Of a DNA stretch of 64,000 nt, positions 1 through 13,168 are shown piece after piece. This stretch comes from Gibbula magus (Eukaryota > Mollusca > Gastropoda > Trochida > Trochidae). Every line of letters starts with the position of its first letter. The first letter of the stretch is position 1. A program made the position numbers and the translations under genes. The stretch spans positions 26,256,652 through 26,320,651 of the forward strand of contig OW388292.1 of assembly GCA_936450465.1 (NCBI GenBank). Reading direction: 5' to 3'. The notes under the pieces are model-generated. The model worked only from the letters and a program-made list of their open reading frames with translations. It was not told where the DNA came from and did no database searches.

Positions 1-33
1 CTCGACATTTATAAAAATGGAGCTGGATATATT

Positions 34-489
34 TTGTTGCAAAAGTAGTTTTGCTACTTTTTATTTGGCAATTAAAAGAAAACAATTCAGACTTCAACAT
101 CGAATGGTCTGTCATTGGCAAGGCAAGACCATACTCAAATATAAGCAAACGATGCAGCCTTTGCATACAGGAAAAATTCATTATCATTTGCAAACCAGAT
201 ATGGCAACCCTTAATAAACGAAATGAATTGGTGAACACATGCAGGCACAACAACAAATTCTTAATCAAAAACAGCCTCAAACACACCACTGATCAAAAAC
301 GCAGCAACCCCAAACACTCTAAAACACATCGCCAAAACACAGCCCAAGCTCCCCAATCAGTCTCCAGACACAAGCGTGCATGTAACAAAAGTGGCCAAAA
401 CACCTAACAAGCTATCACTTGAAAATTGCTGCCATGCAGTATGAAACAAATTTGTAGTGATCATTGATATTGTAGCAAAACTACTTTTG

Positions 490-495
<6 letters not shown>
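34..495. mobile_element. Penelope-like retroelement 3' fragment flanked by 24-bp inverted repeats
   Basis: The 24 bases at 34-57 and at 472-495 are perfect reverse complements of each other (core TTGCAAAAGTAGTTTTGC). Between them lies the C-terminal coding tail of a retroelement (see 51-407). An AT dinucleotide tract begins directly after the right repeat. The recognisable protein homology starts almost exactly where the left repeat ends, so the repeat marks a truncation or rearrangement breakpoint. Penelope-like elements are known for 5' truncation and for inverted terminal pieces next to truncated copies, which fits; that link is inference. The left end may extend beyond the window. Confidence 0.6.
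51..407 (+). pseudogene. C-terminal tail of a Penelope-like (GIY-YIG type) polyprotein
   Basis: The open frame reads FIWQLKEN..., then a zinc-binding-looking SKRCSLCIQEK (CX2C) and later LNKRNELVNTCRHNNKFL before a basic, low-complexity tail and a stop at 405-407. The order W-x-L-K, C-x-x-C-x-x-EK, LN-x-R-x-E-L, CRH, K-F-L is, from memory, the tail after the GIY-YIG nuclease of Penelope-like and related retroelements in corals, molluscs and insects. No reverse transcriptase or GIY-YIG core precedes it. The first codons (51-60) lie in the inverted repeat and are not part of the homology, so this is a 5'-truncated relic, not a gene. The family name could be refined by a search. Confidence 0.6.
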
Positions 496-533
<38 letters not shown>

Positions 534-557
534 CCATGGACAGCCAGCTGTTTCGGT

Positions 558-638
<81 letters not shown>
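495..638. repeat. Two (AT)n tracts split by a 30-bp unique spacer
   Basis: AT dinucleotide runs occupy about 495-529 and 560-638, separated by a short unique piece containing CCATGG and CAGCCAGCTG. Any open frame here (poly Ile-Tyr) is a by-product of the repeat. Confidence 0.95.
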
Positions 639-640
<2 letters not shown>

Positions 641-2881
641 AGTTAACATGTCATGTGAATTTGTCAACGTCCTTGATGATCATAAGTACTTTATATTAAT
701 GTGAGAGGACGTGCATGTGGATAATTAGTCCTTTTATTGGAGTATTGTTATATATCGTAAATCTATGTTGGTAGGTAAGGCTGTCCACTCTATTGTTATT
801 CTAAATTCCACTTGCATTTACTCTCAAGGTTTTAAGACTTAAAACTTTGGGGCCGGATTTTACGGCGAGCAATGGACGTGGAGCAACACATGCTTCAGTG
901 GGGTATAAAAGTATCACAATTGTCTAAAAAAAAATCCCACTGTTACATTTGATTCTGATACATACTTTACATTGAAATATCAACCAGCCATATACAAAAT
1001 AATTTGGAAACAATGAAATACTTTCAAATGGTCAAGTATTACATTTTAATAAAATCTTTTAATGATTTATCAAAATCGTGTAATCGAGAGCTATCACAAT
1101 CTTGTCATAAGTTACCATTATATATCTTGTAATAAGTCATCAAAATTTTATATTGAGTTATCAAAATCTTCTAAAGAGTTATCACTATATATCTTGTAAT
1201 TAATTATCAAATTCATGTAATGAGTTATCATTATATATCTTGTTTTGAGTTATCAAAATCTTGTATTGAGTTATCAACATCGTCTAATGAGTTATCACTA
1301 TATTTCTTGCAACAAATTATCCAAATCATGTAATTGTTAAATGCATCTCGTATTAGTGACCTCTAGGAAATGGTTGTGTAGCGTCCAAGAGTCCAAGTTC
1401 GAGTCTAGCAGAGAACTGGTGTTTTTTTCTAGTAAACTGTTGATCTACGAATGCTAGCACTTCACGAGCAAGGATTATAATCTAGAGAATCAGTGCTTGT
1501 AAATGCCACAAACCAAATTTAAATATTTCATATTCAACTTTTTTCTAAGTAACTTTTTTACAATGATCTAGTAAAAAGACTCCGATATTTGAGATTCATA
1601 CGATGTGAAGCTCTCACTCGACTGTATGGAGCTCAGGTGTAGCTAGCAGAGCTGGAGAGCAATGTGAGATTATAATGAAACCTTATACTCCATGATAAAA
1701 CTCCTCCAACACAAACATGCACGAATACGATACATCACTGCATCCAGCTCGCTACATCCTCAGTTTGTAAGATTATTTTGCCTCGAATTTAAATCGATAT
1801 CAGCTTTGACATTATGTTATACCATTATACGATTAAATGCGAAAAATGACTATAATATGTGTAAGAGAATTATTATAACTAAATTATATACTTTGGTATA
1901 CTTCGCGGCAGCCATTTTTACTAAATCCTTTAAACGACTTCTTTTCCGAAACCACAGCAGAGGAAGCTCACCTTTCCAAAATAGACATTTTGTTACATGG
2001 TGACGTGTTCCTTTGGTGTTTGCCCCCGTTAAAGATAGGCATGGTAGGATGTCCACTCCAAAAATGTCTTTCGACTTGAAAATTTCATAACCCTACTCAT
2101 TAAAAAGGGCGTTGCAGGGGTGGAATGTAAAGTGGTTCGTCATTATTAGTCAAATGCTGAGGGTAATCATAAAGGTCTGTACAGGATCTTTCAAATGCAC
2201 CCAATGTTATGTATGTAGCACAATAATAAGCGAAATATAGCTTGTTCTTTCTTCCTCAGGCTACTCTGGGTCTTGAGTACTGAAAGTTGACCTTAGTGTG
2301 ACCCCTATATATGCCAATGCAATGGGGACTTTGTTTGTTTGGAACTCTTTTGGGACTTGGTCCCTTGAATACACATGTAGAAGCCTGTAATAGAGACAAA
2401 ACAATAGAGGTCACACCTTTAGGATACACCTGTTACCTTTTCTTAGAATGCAAAGGTCTAGTATAACTAACGTTTGTGTCGACATACATTGACCAATGTG
2501 GATTATACATTGTATAATTGGTATCTGGACAATGTCTTATTATTTGATATATTAGTCTTTACCTAGAGATAATGAAAGTTAAACACATGACTCTATAAGA
2601 GTAAACATTTTAACATAGTCTAACCCTAATCCAGCTGATTGCAGAAATATCAGAATCAGAAATATTCTCTCTGCACAAATATATGACTTATCTTTTGTTT
2701 TTGGAAATACCCTTGATGAACCTATGGATAATATCAAAAATCTAAAATCACCTTCACGTTTTAAAAAAAAAACCTTAAAATGTTTTCGATTTCAGCATGA
2801 CCCTTGTGTACCGATTGGGATTATCAATATGAAAAACATCAGATAAATTTAAAACATCAATTTTATATCTTTCTCTTTCAG
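639..2881. other. AT-rich non-coding DNA, probably intron upstream of the first visible NOL4 exon
   Basis: Apart from the minisatellite at about 1040-1335, nothing coding is recognisable. The exon at 2882 opens with a splice acceptor and mid-protein sequence, so this stretch should belong to an intron whose 5' exon lies before the window. At 2493-2514 there is a 22-base exact match to 42508-42529, indicating a decayed dispersed repeat here. Confidence 0.6.
1040..1335. repeat. Degenerate GAGTTATCAAAATCTTGTAAT minisatellite
   Basis: Imperfect units of about 21-23 bp built on GAGTTATCA + AATCTTGTAAT recur at least eleven times, alternating with a variant TTATCATTATATATCTTGT, which gives a higher-order two-unit rhythm. 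Every unit carries TTATC, that is, GATAA on the minus strand. Confidence 0.8.
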
Positions 2882-3025
2882 AATGACCCTCTGTGCAGTG
2901 AAGGGGAGAGAGACTACAAAAAGGTTGCTATTGTTGAGGACTTTTTTGACATTATCTACAGTGTCCATGTGGAGATGGACGGACGGGGAGGTAAACACGC
3001 GGGTCAGAAGAGAACCTACAGGGCG
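2882..3025 (+). CDS. nol4: NOL4-like exon encoding the VEDFFDIIY / KHAGQKRTY block
   Basis: The exon is 144 nt (48 codons) and phase 0 at both ends. The acceptor is a strong pyrimidine tract ending TTTCTCTTTCAG (2870-2881) and the donor is GTGAGT at 3026. It encodes NDPLCSEGERDYKK, then VAIVEDFFDIIYSVHVE, then a Gly-rich MDGRGG and KHAGQKRTYRA. From memory, vertebrate NOL4 has nearly the same run, with VAVVEDFFDIIYSMHVE followed by RKHAGQKRTYKA. The first 14 residues are not conserved. The reading frame continues past the donor through an AGT repeat to a stop at 3188-3190, so retention of this intron would give a protein ending in poly-serine. Upstream exons are outside the window. Confidence 0.94.
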
Positions 3026-3057
3026 GTGAGTGGGCAAACTAATACTTCACACATGGG

Positions 3058-3074
3058 TAGTAGTAATGGTAGTG

Positions 3075-3117
<43 letters not shown>

Positions 3118-3125
3118 TAGTAGTG

Positions 3126-3176
<51 letters not shown>
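3058..3176. repeat. (AGT)n trinucleotide microsatellite just inside the intron
   Basis: Nearly pure AGT/TAG triplets with a few GGT interruptions, starting 33 bases after the donor at 3026. They read as poly-Ser in the exon's frame on plus and poly-Tyr on minus. There is no reason to think either is translated in normally spliced RNA. Confidence 0.95.
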
Positions 3177-4893
3177 AGAACAAGTGGTAGGGGATGAAAA
3201 GTACTCAGTAACATTTAAGCAATGGAGTGATAGGAGTTGGTGTCCTAGTATACGTGGTGACGGAAACAGTAGAAGATGGAAGTAATAGTGCAATGTAATG
3301 TAATGTAATATAATGTATGTCATATAGATGGACTATATATCGCTAGATATTGAATATAAGCTATAGTAGCACATGGAACAGGAGAAATAGTAGCAACTTA
3401 ACGTGACTTCATAGATACAATAACTTCTCATATCTCTGGTGTAAACGTCACGTACATGGTTAAAGTTAGTTCACGAGAGTCATTCGCTTAATTAAATATT
3501 GCGGGTTTTACTCTGAGAGGTAAACCAGTATATAGAATAATCAAAGAAATGATGTTATTTCAAGTTCATGTAATTTCATTGTCACTGTGAGATTAGATAC
3601 GCAAATAAATCGATGTGTTGTGTACTGCCAACATGGAAATTAGTTGAAAGCTGGACACTTTTGATCAGTTTCGTGTCAGGACATTAAGAACTAGCGTGTG
3701 TTGGTGCAGGAAACATAGGAAATCCGTATTCCTTAACTAGATTCTTTAAAACTAGACATATCTGCACATCAAGAACCTATTTATTTGACAATACCGTGAA
3801 ATGAGATATTATAGAACGCATCGCAGCGTCTCTCACGGGCCAGAGTTCATAGCGGCATGTTGGAAAAGCCTTAACCCAAAGCGAAAAAATTGAAACCACA
3901 CGCAAAGAAAGATCTCCCGTCTTGGGCCGCGGTTTCCCGTGAAGAATCTATTAAGCCTATGTCCTTCTGGATGAGTTCTGGAGGATCTTCTCCATCAAAG
4001 ATGGCTCTTTTGTCAAAGAGCTACGCCCAATAATTCCAAGCTACTGTACGCCGGCCCGTTTTACCTCGACTCCGCACGCTACTACGCGGGACATCTATTA
4101 ACTGCAGTATTCGTCCGAGCGTCTAATTAACGAGTCCCTGTGTTCCTACGGAAAACAAGACGGTTGGTATCCACGGCGTTCGGCGAGGTCTTTTCGGGGG
4201 AAGAGGGTGCATTGCTGATTCCGTCGCCGGTTGTATCTGTTCTTGGAATTTTGTAATAATGTTTACATGAAAAAGTGTTCAGTTTTCTAGGCCAATCTCT
4301 GTGTTTTTGTCTAGGAGGCGAGTTGATATATTTAGCCGCGTGTAGGATCTTTGGGACGTGAAAAATAAGACGAAATGAACTTCGTGTTTCCAATTTCAAA
4401 AACACGAAGCGAAAAACTAAATGTAATATAATATTTTAGTTTTTAAGGATTGTGTGCCGTCGTTCCCAGTCTGTCAAAGTTTAAAATTCATTTGCTTCGT
4501 GTATTTTTTATTAAATAATAGTTTGTCACTAAACAATTAGCAACATTGAAAAGAAATTAATCAAATACTATTCAATATAATTGGGCTCTTTCTACATAAT
4601 CAGAAACTCTCTTACATGTATTACCTCAACCATAATTTTATCTTCTGTAATAAATCAGCTTTAACTCATCTGTCCAATATGAACTTCCAATTGCAAGCAC
4701 CATACCTTAATTTAATGTATCATATAGTTACGCACTTTACCCTATGTGTGGAGTCTCCAGGTATACGTACCTGACATTGCTTATATTTTTCGTTTTCTTT
4801 TTAAATTGTCCCACACATTTGAAAGACCCCATAAAACATAATCATTCTTGAATATCACAATCCTTTAGCATGAGAGACATTTTGGTTGGTCAG

Positions 4894-5530
4894 TACGTTT
4901 AGTTCGACTGCATCCCGAAAGTCTGTTCAAGTACTCGCGTAATACGTTTAGTTCGACTGCATCCCGAAAGTCTGTTCAAGTACTCGCGTAGTACGTTTAG
5001 TTCGACTGCATCCCGAAAGTCTGTTCAAGTACTCGCGTAGTAGGCCTACCTTTTATTCGGCTGCATCCGAAAGTCTGTTCAAGTACTCGCGCAGTACGTT
5101 TAGTTCGGCTGCATCCCGAAAGTCTGTTCAAGTACTCGCGCAGTACGTTTAGTTCGGCTGCATCCCGAAAGTCTGTTCAAGTACTCGCGTAGTACGTTTA
5201 GTTCGACTGCATCCCGAAAGTCTGTTCAAGTACTCGCGCAGTACGTTTAGTTCGGCTGCATCCCGAAAGTCTGTTCAAGTACTCGCGCAGTACGTTTAGT
5301 TCGACTGCATCCCGAAAGTCTGTTCAAGTACTCGCGCAGTACGTTTAGTTCGGCTGCATCCGAAAGTCTGTTCAAGTACTCGCGCAGTATGTTTAGTTCG
5401 GCTGCATCCGAAAGTCTGTTCTAGTACTCGCGCAGTACGTTTAGTTCGGCTGCATCCGAAAGCCTGTTCAAGTACTCGCGCAGTACGTTTAATTCGGCTG
5501 CATCCGAAAGTCTGTTCAGATACTTGCTTA
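4894..5530. repeat. 49-bp satellite array, 13 units
   Basis: Unit starts (TACGTTTAG) fall at 4894, 4943, 4992, 5041 (divergent, 54 bp), 5095, 5144, 5193, 5242, 5291, 5340, 5388, 5436 and 5484. The last units are 48 bp after losing one C in CTGCATCCCGAAAG. The shared core is CTGCATCC(C)GAAAGTCTGTTC followed by AAGTACTCGCG. The sequence just past the array (to about 5575) continues as a single copy that aligns with the arm of the foldback element at 17602-17667. Confidence 0.95.
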
Positions 5531-6959
5531 TCTCAGCGCAGATATCATGCAATTTTGGCGACCTCGAACCGATAAGTTTGTGTTTTCACTTAACCACATA
5601 ATTTAATTTCATACCTAACAGTTTATCTGGGGTTTTTTTTGTAATTAAGTAAATCGGACTTTTGAAAATTACCCCTATTTTATTTTTTATCTTACCAAGG
5701 TTCGAAAGTTTGCAAATAAACTAACGATCACAGCATAATTGTGATTATGTTAATGATTACACATTGATAAAGGACGATTCTTTGTTTTCAGTGTATTTGT
5801 AGCAATGAATTGAAGTCCAAACGTCAACCTTGTTACACTAAGACCTACACCTAGGTGAACAAACTACAGCTGTAGTATGAGGTTTCCATGTATTTTTAGA
5901 ATGACAATGAGATAGCAGCTATGCTAATTGTTACAGTTGATCAGCATACCCTACATGATTAGTGATATAATTCCTAACCTGATCACCAGGATGCCGTGTA
6001 CTCTTACAGAGCTGCTGTATTGCTTACAGTGTGAAGACGTCCCGGGCTGTAAGACAAGACATTGATTACATCGGGCACAGACTGACTGGGAGTCCCTGGT
6101 TATTTGCATTTTAATTTTAATAAAATCAAAATGAGAACCGATAGTATAATTTCAAATGGGGGACTAGACTTTGAGAATATTGGTAAACTTCACTAGGCTT
6201 TCTGGATTTTATTCTTCTCTGATGTCGAAGATCACCTCGGGAATTAGTGACATGGTGTCAGCTTTTAAGCATCATTTGTGATCTTGTGAGTTAATGTAGT
6301 TTAAAAGTATCTGTGATAAAATACAATTACTGTTAACTTCATTTTTTTTTCTTAAATCCAAAAGGAAAACTGGATTGACAATAATGAAGTTAGCTCCAGT
6401 TATCATCACTAACAGAAAAAATCAGAGATCATGTGTCTACTTAACAACAGTGTATACGTTTTAACAGTATCGTCCTACAAGTATGGCAGAGATACACTAA
6501 GAGCTGAACCTTAGTAAATATGTATGTAAATAAAATATTTTCGAATATAAAAAAAAAAACGGAGAACAATCTTTAACCTTGAATGTCGAAGGGAAGATGG
6601 GGAAGACTATTTCGTATACAGGAGTAATGTTCAAATGCACCGAGGTAACTATTGCAGAAGGACCAAAACGGGGGACGGGAATAGTGAAGATGTCCCTGGT
6701 GTTGTTGAGGTGAAGCCCTTGTACTGCTCCCTGGTAGCGAGTCCTCCGATCACCCTAACGTCGGTCTGATCACTCCATCTCATCATAGCAGTTCACCATT
6801 CGCCCCGCCGGCCTCATCCTCATTGTTTCATCACTGAACTATGCTATTCCCACCACTTTCTCTCTACCCTTACCCTCCCCTTCATCCCAACCTCATCCCT
6901 CCCCACCCACTCCCTGTATACCCTCAGCCCACGCACAAATACCCACCCTCCCTCGTTAT

Positions 6960-7470
6960 ATATCCGTCCCCCACCCTGCCACGTGTTAATTAGACAGCAG
7001 CAACATCAGACATAGGAGAAGCGCCAATTAATCGGGCTGGTGGCAGGTGGGAAGAAAGTCTAAATCAGCGGTGGAAATATCGGCCAGAAAGGCGAGTGAT
7101 AATTGCCGAACTAGTGTCGGTGTGCCTCATAACGTCGAGAGGATTTCGAGGTGATAACCAAAGTTGCTTCATTTGCGGGATTCTGATTACACGCTCGTCT
7201 TGTTACCTGGACAGGACTAGCCGGGCCGCGGTGCCACTTCTGCAGCTTCGCTCACCACACCTGCAATCCAACGCCGTCCTATTTCATCTCGGCGTAAGCT
7301 GATTTCCACTTTTCTTCCTTTCGGCCCGTACCATCAAATTAGTCGTGGAGCGTGGATTTACTCCAACAAAGACCGTTGGCGGATCATTTTGTGAGATGCC
7401 TGGTCCTCCCGTCCGGTGATCACAGCGTTGAGGATCTGTAATTATAGCCCTTGACTTTGATCTAGGACAA
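6960..7470. promoter_or_regulatory. Candidate intronic regulatory island
   Basis: This is unique, GC-richer DNA inside the first intron. It has homeodomain-type TTAATTAG and CAATTAATC cores, E-boxes CACGTG and CAGGTG, and several CpGs within a few hundred bases, between AT-rich flanks. No convincing reading frame was found. The regulatory role is inference from composition and motif density only. Confidence 0.3.
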
Positions 7471-8899
7471 TTTTCATGATTGCAATATCATTTAGCATGT
7501 AGGTTTTAATCAAGAAAATTCCAAAGGTAGAGATATCAAACCGGGGATATCTTATACAAATTTCTAATTTCCAATCGATTTTCTGGCATCTTCTCTACGA
7601 GCAGCCTAAGCAGATAGAAAAACGCCGGTTCCTTTTCAAGTGATCCACCTCTTTGCTCGTACCGGATGTGCCAAGCTCCTAATTCTGCCAGAGTTCCTGA
7701 TAAGCTGCGCTTCGTTCACGAGTAGCTGGTTTCACTCGGAGAAGTGCAGAGCGCCCAGTTTATATTTTCTACATTTCAAGAGTCTCAAATCAAAGTGTGG
7801 CTTCCATTGCAAGATATGCTCTTCATCCTTTTTACTCGGAATTTCATTTTAATTGGGGTCAACTTTGTAACACAGGTTTGGTAAAAGGAGAAAGGGATAA
7901 CGCGTTTTGAAAGAATATCATCGTGTATTTGGAATGAAGTGGAATGCGATTTAGTGCATACCCACACGTTCTTTAAACTATCAAACTAGTCTAACTTAGG
8001 ATTAATAAAGGAATAAAGTTATTCACTTTGGTTTAACACACCTGGGATGGTTATTTTCCGGCAATTAATACTGTTTTTAAATGTACTTTATACAAATGAA
8101 ATCTGACAATCTATGTGAAATTAAAGCTTTGGCTTCTATCTAGATAATAATTCAAGCATATCTAAACATCATGTATCTGTGTCTTCAGGTACAATGTATT
8201 TAACGGTAAGACAGATGCCACTGTTATCATTGAGATCATCCTCACTCAACCAGCTACAGTTTCTGAATTCTAAATGTAAATAAGAAATTTACTGTAGTAG
8301 AATTACTTTATTCAGTACATCAGGCCACATTCAATATAACAATCCACATTTTAACAATGTAATAATGTTGCGCCAGAATTAATAGTATAATAATGTTCAT
8401 AACACACAGTAAAGTGTATCTGAAACCATAGATATGTGATGATAGCATAAATATATTAATTACAATATGGACAATTGCTTGCTCCTCATTTTTAGAGCAA
8501 AGCATATAAACTTTGCAAAATTAGTGATTGTGAATTTGTTTTGGTGATAAATAAACTTTTAAATATTTACTCCGAAGGATTCAACAGATTTTCCTCTCGG
8601 GTCATTTTGAAATGGACGCTCGAGACAGACATGGTTTTCTGTTTCTACAATTGGTATGATGAAAGAAATGCGTAGTCCTATCTTTTAAGATATACCTGAT
8701 TTTCAACCCTGAGATATGATTAAGCTTGTACTGGTTGAGTAAATAGAATGGTGTACACTTGTTCATGTATATACAGTTAGCGTTCAGTGTGTTCAGATAT
8801 ATGTGTGACGCTAAATGAACACAACATGAACCAATAAGCTTAGTCGAAGAAACTACAGTAAACGAATTTAAAGCCTGGATGTCACTACATCTGATGTGA

Positions 8900-9640
8900 A
8901 CTGCCAGTCCAGTTGCTACACTCCAAGATCCCCCGCGAGCTGATGTCGTGTCATTCCCATCATGTGTAATTGCACACGGCGTTGGGTTCCCCCCAATTTT
9001 TGCACGTGCGTAGCTTCTTTGGGGAGAGAAGTCGTGTAAGCGTCAGGTCGCATCAAGTGACCCAGCGGGCAGTGGAGACTCGTGACATGATGGGGCAAGA
9101 TGAGGGAAATCACACCTTACAGTCCGTAATGAAGTTCTCGCCATCGCAGGATCTCCTTTCATGGAAGATTGGGCAGGAACGGTGTATTTCAGTAAAGACG
9201 ACTCTCCGACCGTGCAATTTATGTTTTCAATCACGGAACGTATGGAAGCGTCCTCGCTCTACAGACATCCCTATCTAGCCTGTGGTATTTTCATTAATGG
9301 AAACAAATTACTGGGCTAAATTCGTGAAAGATCCGTTTCATAGAACCCCGCCAATGAGTCAGAGTCACGTGACTGACTAGGCACCGTCTCCATGTGTCTT
9401 CATTTCGACTGGGTGTCGGCAGTTGATGCGCTGTCATGCAGACGACATCAGCGCCTCAGGACTATGAGCATCATTTTTGCGCACTTCCGTTCTCATATCA
9501 CTCATTTTACTCCACTTAGAGACTTGAGGGAGCAATTTGGGGAAGGGGCTACTCCGAGTGAGGAGATATGTCTCGACAATCTCCTAAATGAGCTATCTCC
9601 CATCAAGGTCTATCTTCGAGACCAAGCGGATTAAGGTGGC
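8900..9640. other. GC-richer unique island with short open frames
   Basis: Several overlapping 60-100 codon frames occur on both strands (for example 9392-9634 on plus), a pattern more like stop-poor GC-rich non-coding DNA than a gene. No domain is recognisable and no acceptor/donor pair keeps the NOL4 frame. It is a candidate conserved non-coding element. Confidence 0.3.
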
Positions 9641-10431
9641 ATTTGTATTACTTTTTATGCGCCTGTCTGAAAATATACCGTCAGTACTTTGGAGTGATCA
9701 CGAGCTCTATATGCTATACTGAGATTCGTAAGACCATTTTAAGTGCTAATGTAATAGTTCATTATTTATACATTATATGTATATACATACAATAGAAGCT
9801 CAACATTCGGTGTGTGATGTCTACTTGCTATAATGATAGATATACCCTCACATAAAGATGGATTATTTAGTTTTAAGATAACTGTTTGCCTTCATAAATT
9901 CGTTAGCGATTATACGACTTGATTTATTTCACATCATCAGCTTAGTTCCAGTGAGTTGATATTCGTATTGGTAACTCTATAACTTTAGTTGAATGTGTCT
10001 AAAATGGCAAACAATGACCTGTAGTTATCGTCATATCAAAAGATGATCAGGGCCAAAACTTTTACTGCATTGCTCGTTAACATGGATCACGAGGTTTTAG
10101 TATTACTTAATATGAATGAAACCTCATTTGACAAAAATTAAAATAGGGAAATACGCCTATATACCTTTTTATGCTTCAACAGATTGTATAAACTTGATGT
10201 TAATACCAATTCTTCTGTCATAAGAAATAATGACCCTTTTTTACACTCTACATTACTTGAACACTGCATGATGACATTTAACTCGAAATGCTAGACCCTT
10301 GAAGTCTAAGCTGCCATTTGCATCATATAAGTCAAAGATGCAAGCAAATTATTACAAGCGTAAAACTTATTTTACAAGTTTCTTACAAGCTCATCAGTTC
10401 CCACAGGATATAGATCAGTATGACATGCTAC

Positions 10432-10622
<191 letters not shown>

Positions 10623-13168
10623 TTATGTATCTCGCTTGACGAGTTTTAACAAATCCTATCTAAAAGAACACATGATTTTATATGACACAAATCTTCAAAG
10701 CCCAGAAGCTATAGAAGGTTAGATACGTTCGCGATATTAAATTTAATAAGCAATCGCTTTAGGAAGCATTTCAATTTCAATTTTTGTAAAAAGGAATAAC
10801 AGAATGGGAAAGCATTATCAATGAAATAATATTCAGGGAAATTGTTTTCCAATACACCTGTACCACAAGTGTGCACTATGTATGTTCTGTATGGACATAC
10901 AAATGGAATGTTTCCCAGAAATTAGGAGAATAGAAAGTATGTAGCGCATACTCACAATTGGTTCAGTCATATGTAGGTGAGTGTTACTCGGTTACTCCTG
11001 TAGCAGTATAACCAGTACACCATGTGCAACAAAATGGTCTTGTGATTTTTGTTCATCAAAATAGGATGATGTACTGATAAAACTGACTGAGTATAAATTA
11101 ATTCGTAGGTTAAAATCGTAATTTTTAAAATAGAATATATAAAGCGGGCTTTAACATAGATGACATGAAGTACTCGCGTATTTTACTGTTGGCTACATAA
11201 TTTGTAATAAATTGATCATTACTTCGTTCGTTTCTATTTTGACAACACATAATATAACTTAACGATTATTTTAAAAATCCAAGTTATTTAAAATTTAAGA
11301 ATTTAAAAACCTGTAAAAAAAATTTTTAAAAACTAGTGAATTATTTTATTTGAATTCTCCAATACGCCCAGGATATCAGATGTAGCTTTAAAACAAGTTT
11401 TTCCATGATCGAGTATGTAATGATTTCATCCAACCTTAACCAACATGTTACATGGAAATCAAAACAAAGAAAACGTTCCAACCCGGCTGGCCTTGCTTAA
11501 GGGAAAATTCATTTTATTTATGTTACATATTTTACAAACCAACTCAACTTTGAAGATTTTTTATTGAATTTAATCAAATTCGTCCCAGTACCACACGGAG
11601 TTATGTCTCGCCGTGCCCAGAAAATGCAACATTAATCTGAAATAATTTCCACTCTTGTCGCCTCAAATCACTTTTTGATCAGCGCTATTGTCCCATAGGC
11701 ACAGGCCTGGGCTGTTTTCGTCTCCCCATCCCTTGGGGGGTAGAGCGCGCTCTCCTCCCCCTCCCCATACCTGTCAACCGTGCCTCCGGTCCCATAGCGA
11801 GGCTCCATTGGGTCGAAAGCGAGGTTTCGAATCAGTGCTCCCGGCGAGCGGCCGATAGAACCTACTGTTTTATTCATTATTCGATTTTTAGAAAATTTGG
11901 ATCTATTTCCGCTGTTATGTAAAAGACTGAAGTTTCTCTGTATTGTGAAAAACAATTTCGCTCCACCGTCAATCACTGTTCTACTGAGTTTGGCCCAAGT
12001 TAGCGAACCGACTTCGTACTTACATTACTATCTTGGATAATCAGGATTAGGTTCCGGAGCGTAAATTCAGGCTAGTTTTGACTATCGTTTACTCGTGCAG
12101 GGCGGATAGATTTAATCACGAAGCCCCTATTATGTATAAGTATACTAGACAAGGCGTCTCTTGTATCGTGAACTCCATAACAGAGCGCTTTTGAATTCAT
12201 TTTACTTTCCCTGATGGTTCCAAACTGAAAATTATAAACTGGGAAATTAGTGTAAATTGGGAAAAGAAACTTTCTAATCAAACTTTAATTTACAAAGATA
12301 GTTCACTGAACGTTTGGACTTTATTACTCCAATTTCAAGGTCAACACAGGTCATGTAACGAAAAGTACGAACATATATTGAGCAAAGAGATACTGGTATT
12401 ACTTATTAAGGTAAGCTACATAGGGTGAGTATTTCTGGGTTCTTGAAGGATCTCTTAGTTGTATACCAGAATATGCTAGTCTCACCAACATCTGAAAGGT
12501 TAATGGGAGCACATGGATAAGCATTGTTATAGCTTACTTGCATGTATGTTCATAGACCTGTCTTTTCAGAAAGTGTATCACTGGTTGTATATCAAGAACA
12601 ATTACTCAGTGAATTTATCTCAAGTCAACAAAAAAGTTAACCTCTCCTATGTTCGCCATTAACTTTTTTAAAGTTCATATTATAAACCATCTAGTACTCA
12701 AATATTGAATAATGGGGAAGATATTTTATTTTTATAGTTTTAGATTGAAAACTCCAAACATACATTTTAAGCACCAGCTATTCCATTTGTGGCTGTGTGT
12801 TGTGGGTGCAAACTTGCTAAGTTCGATACACTTCGTTTACATAGGGCTCAAGGTCGAGTAAACGGTAAAAAATAAGTACAAATGTACATATAAAAGAACA
12901 TCTTTATTGTGAAGACACGCCGAGTTTCGGGGTCTGTGCTAACTCGAGACAATCTACCTGAAGAAGAGTATATAGCATATGGGCCGAAATGTCGTGTATA
13001 GTCACTATACAGACGTTGCTCTGCATAGAATCTTGCTTTTCATAAAGAATGCCGACTTTAAGAATATCCAAATAAATGCTGACAGTGACTTGTATACGAA
13101 CAGGTTGAACCAGTATTTCACTGTAATTTCTCTCGTTTGTTTTGTTATTCTAAAAAATACGAAATAAC

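Noticed and set aside
420..500. Hammerhead ribozyme, as sometimes found in Penelope-like elements
   Set aside because: The CTGATGA and GAAA core segments are not present in the right order.
3039..3323. Minus-strand poly-tyrosine frame
   Set aside because: Reverse reading of the AGT microsatellite.
4894..5530. CRISPR-like regular array
   Set aside because: Units are contiguous and nearly identical with no variable spacers, and the DNA is eukaryotic.
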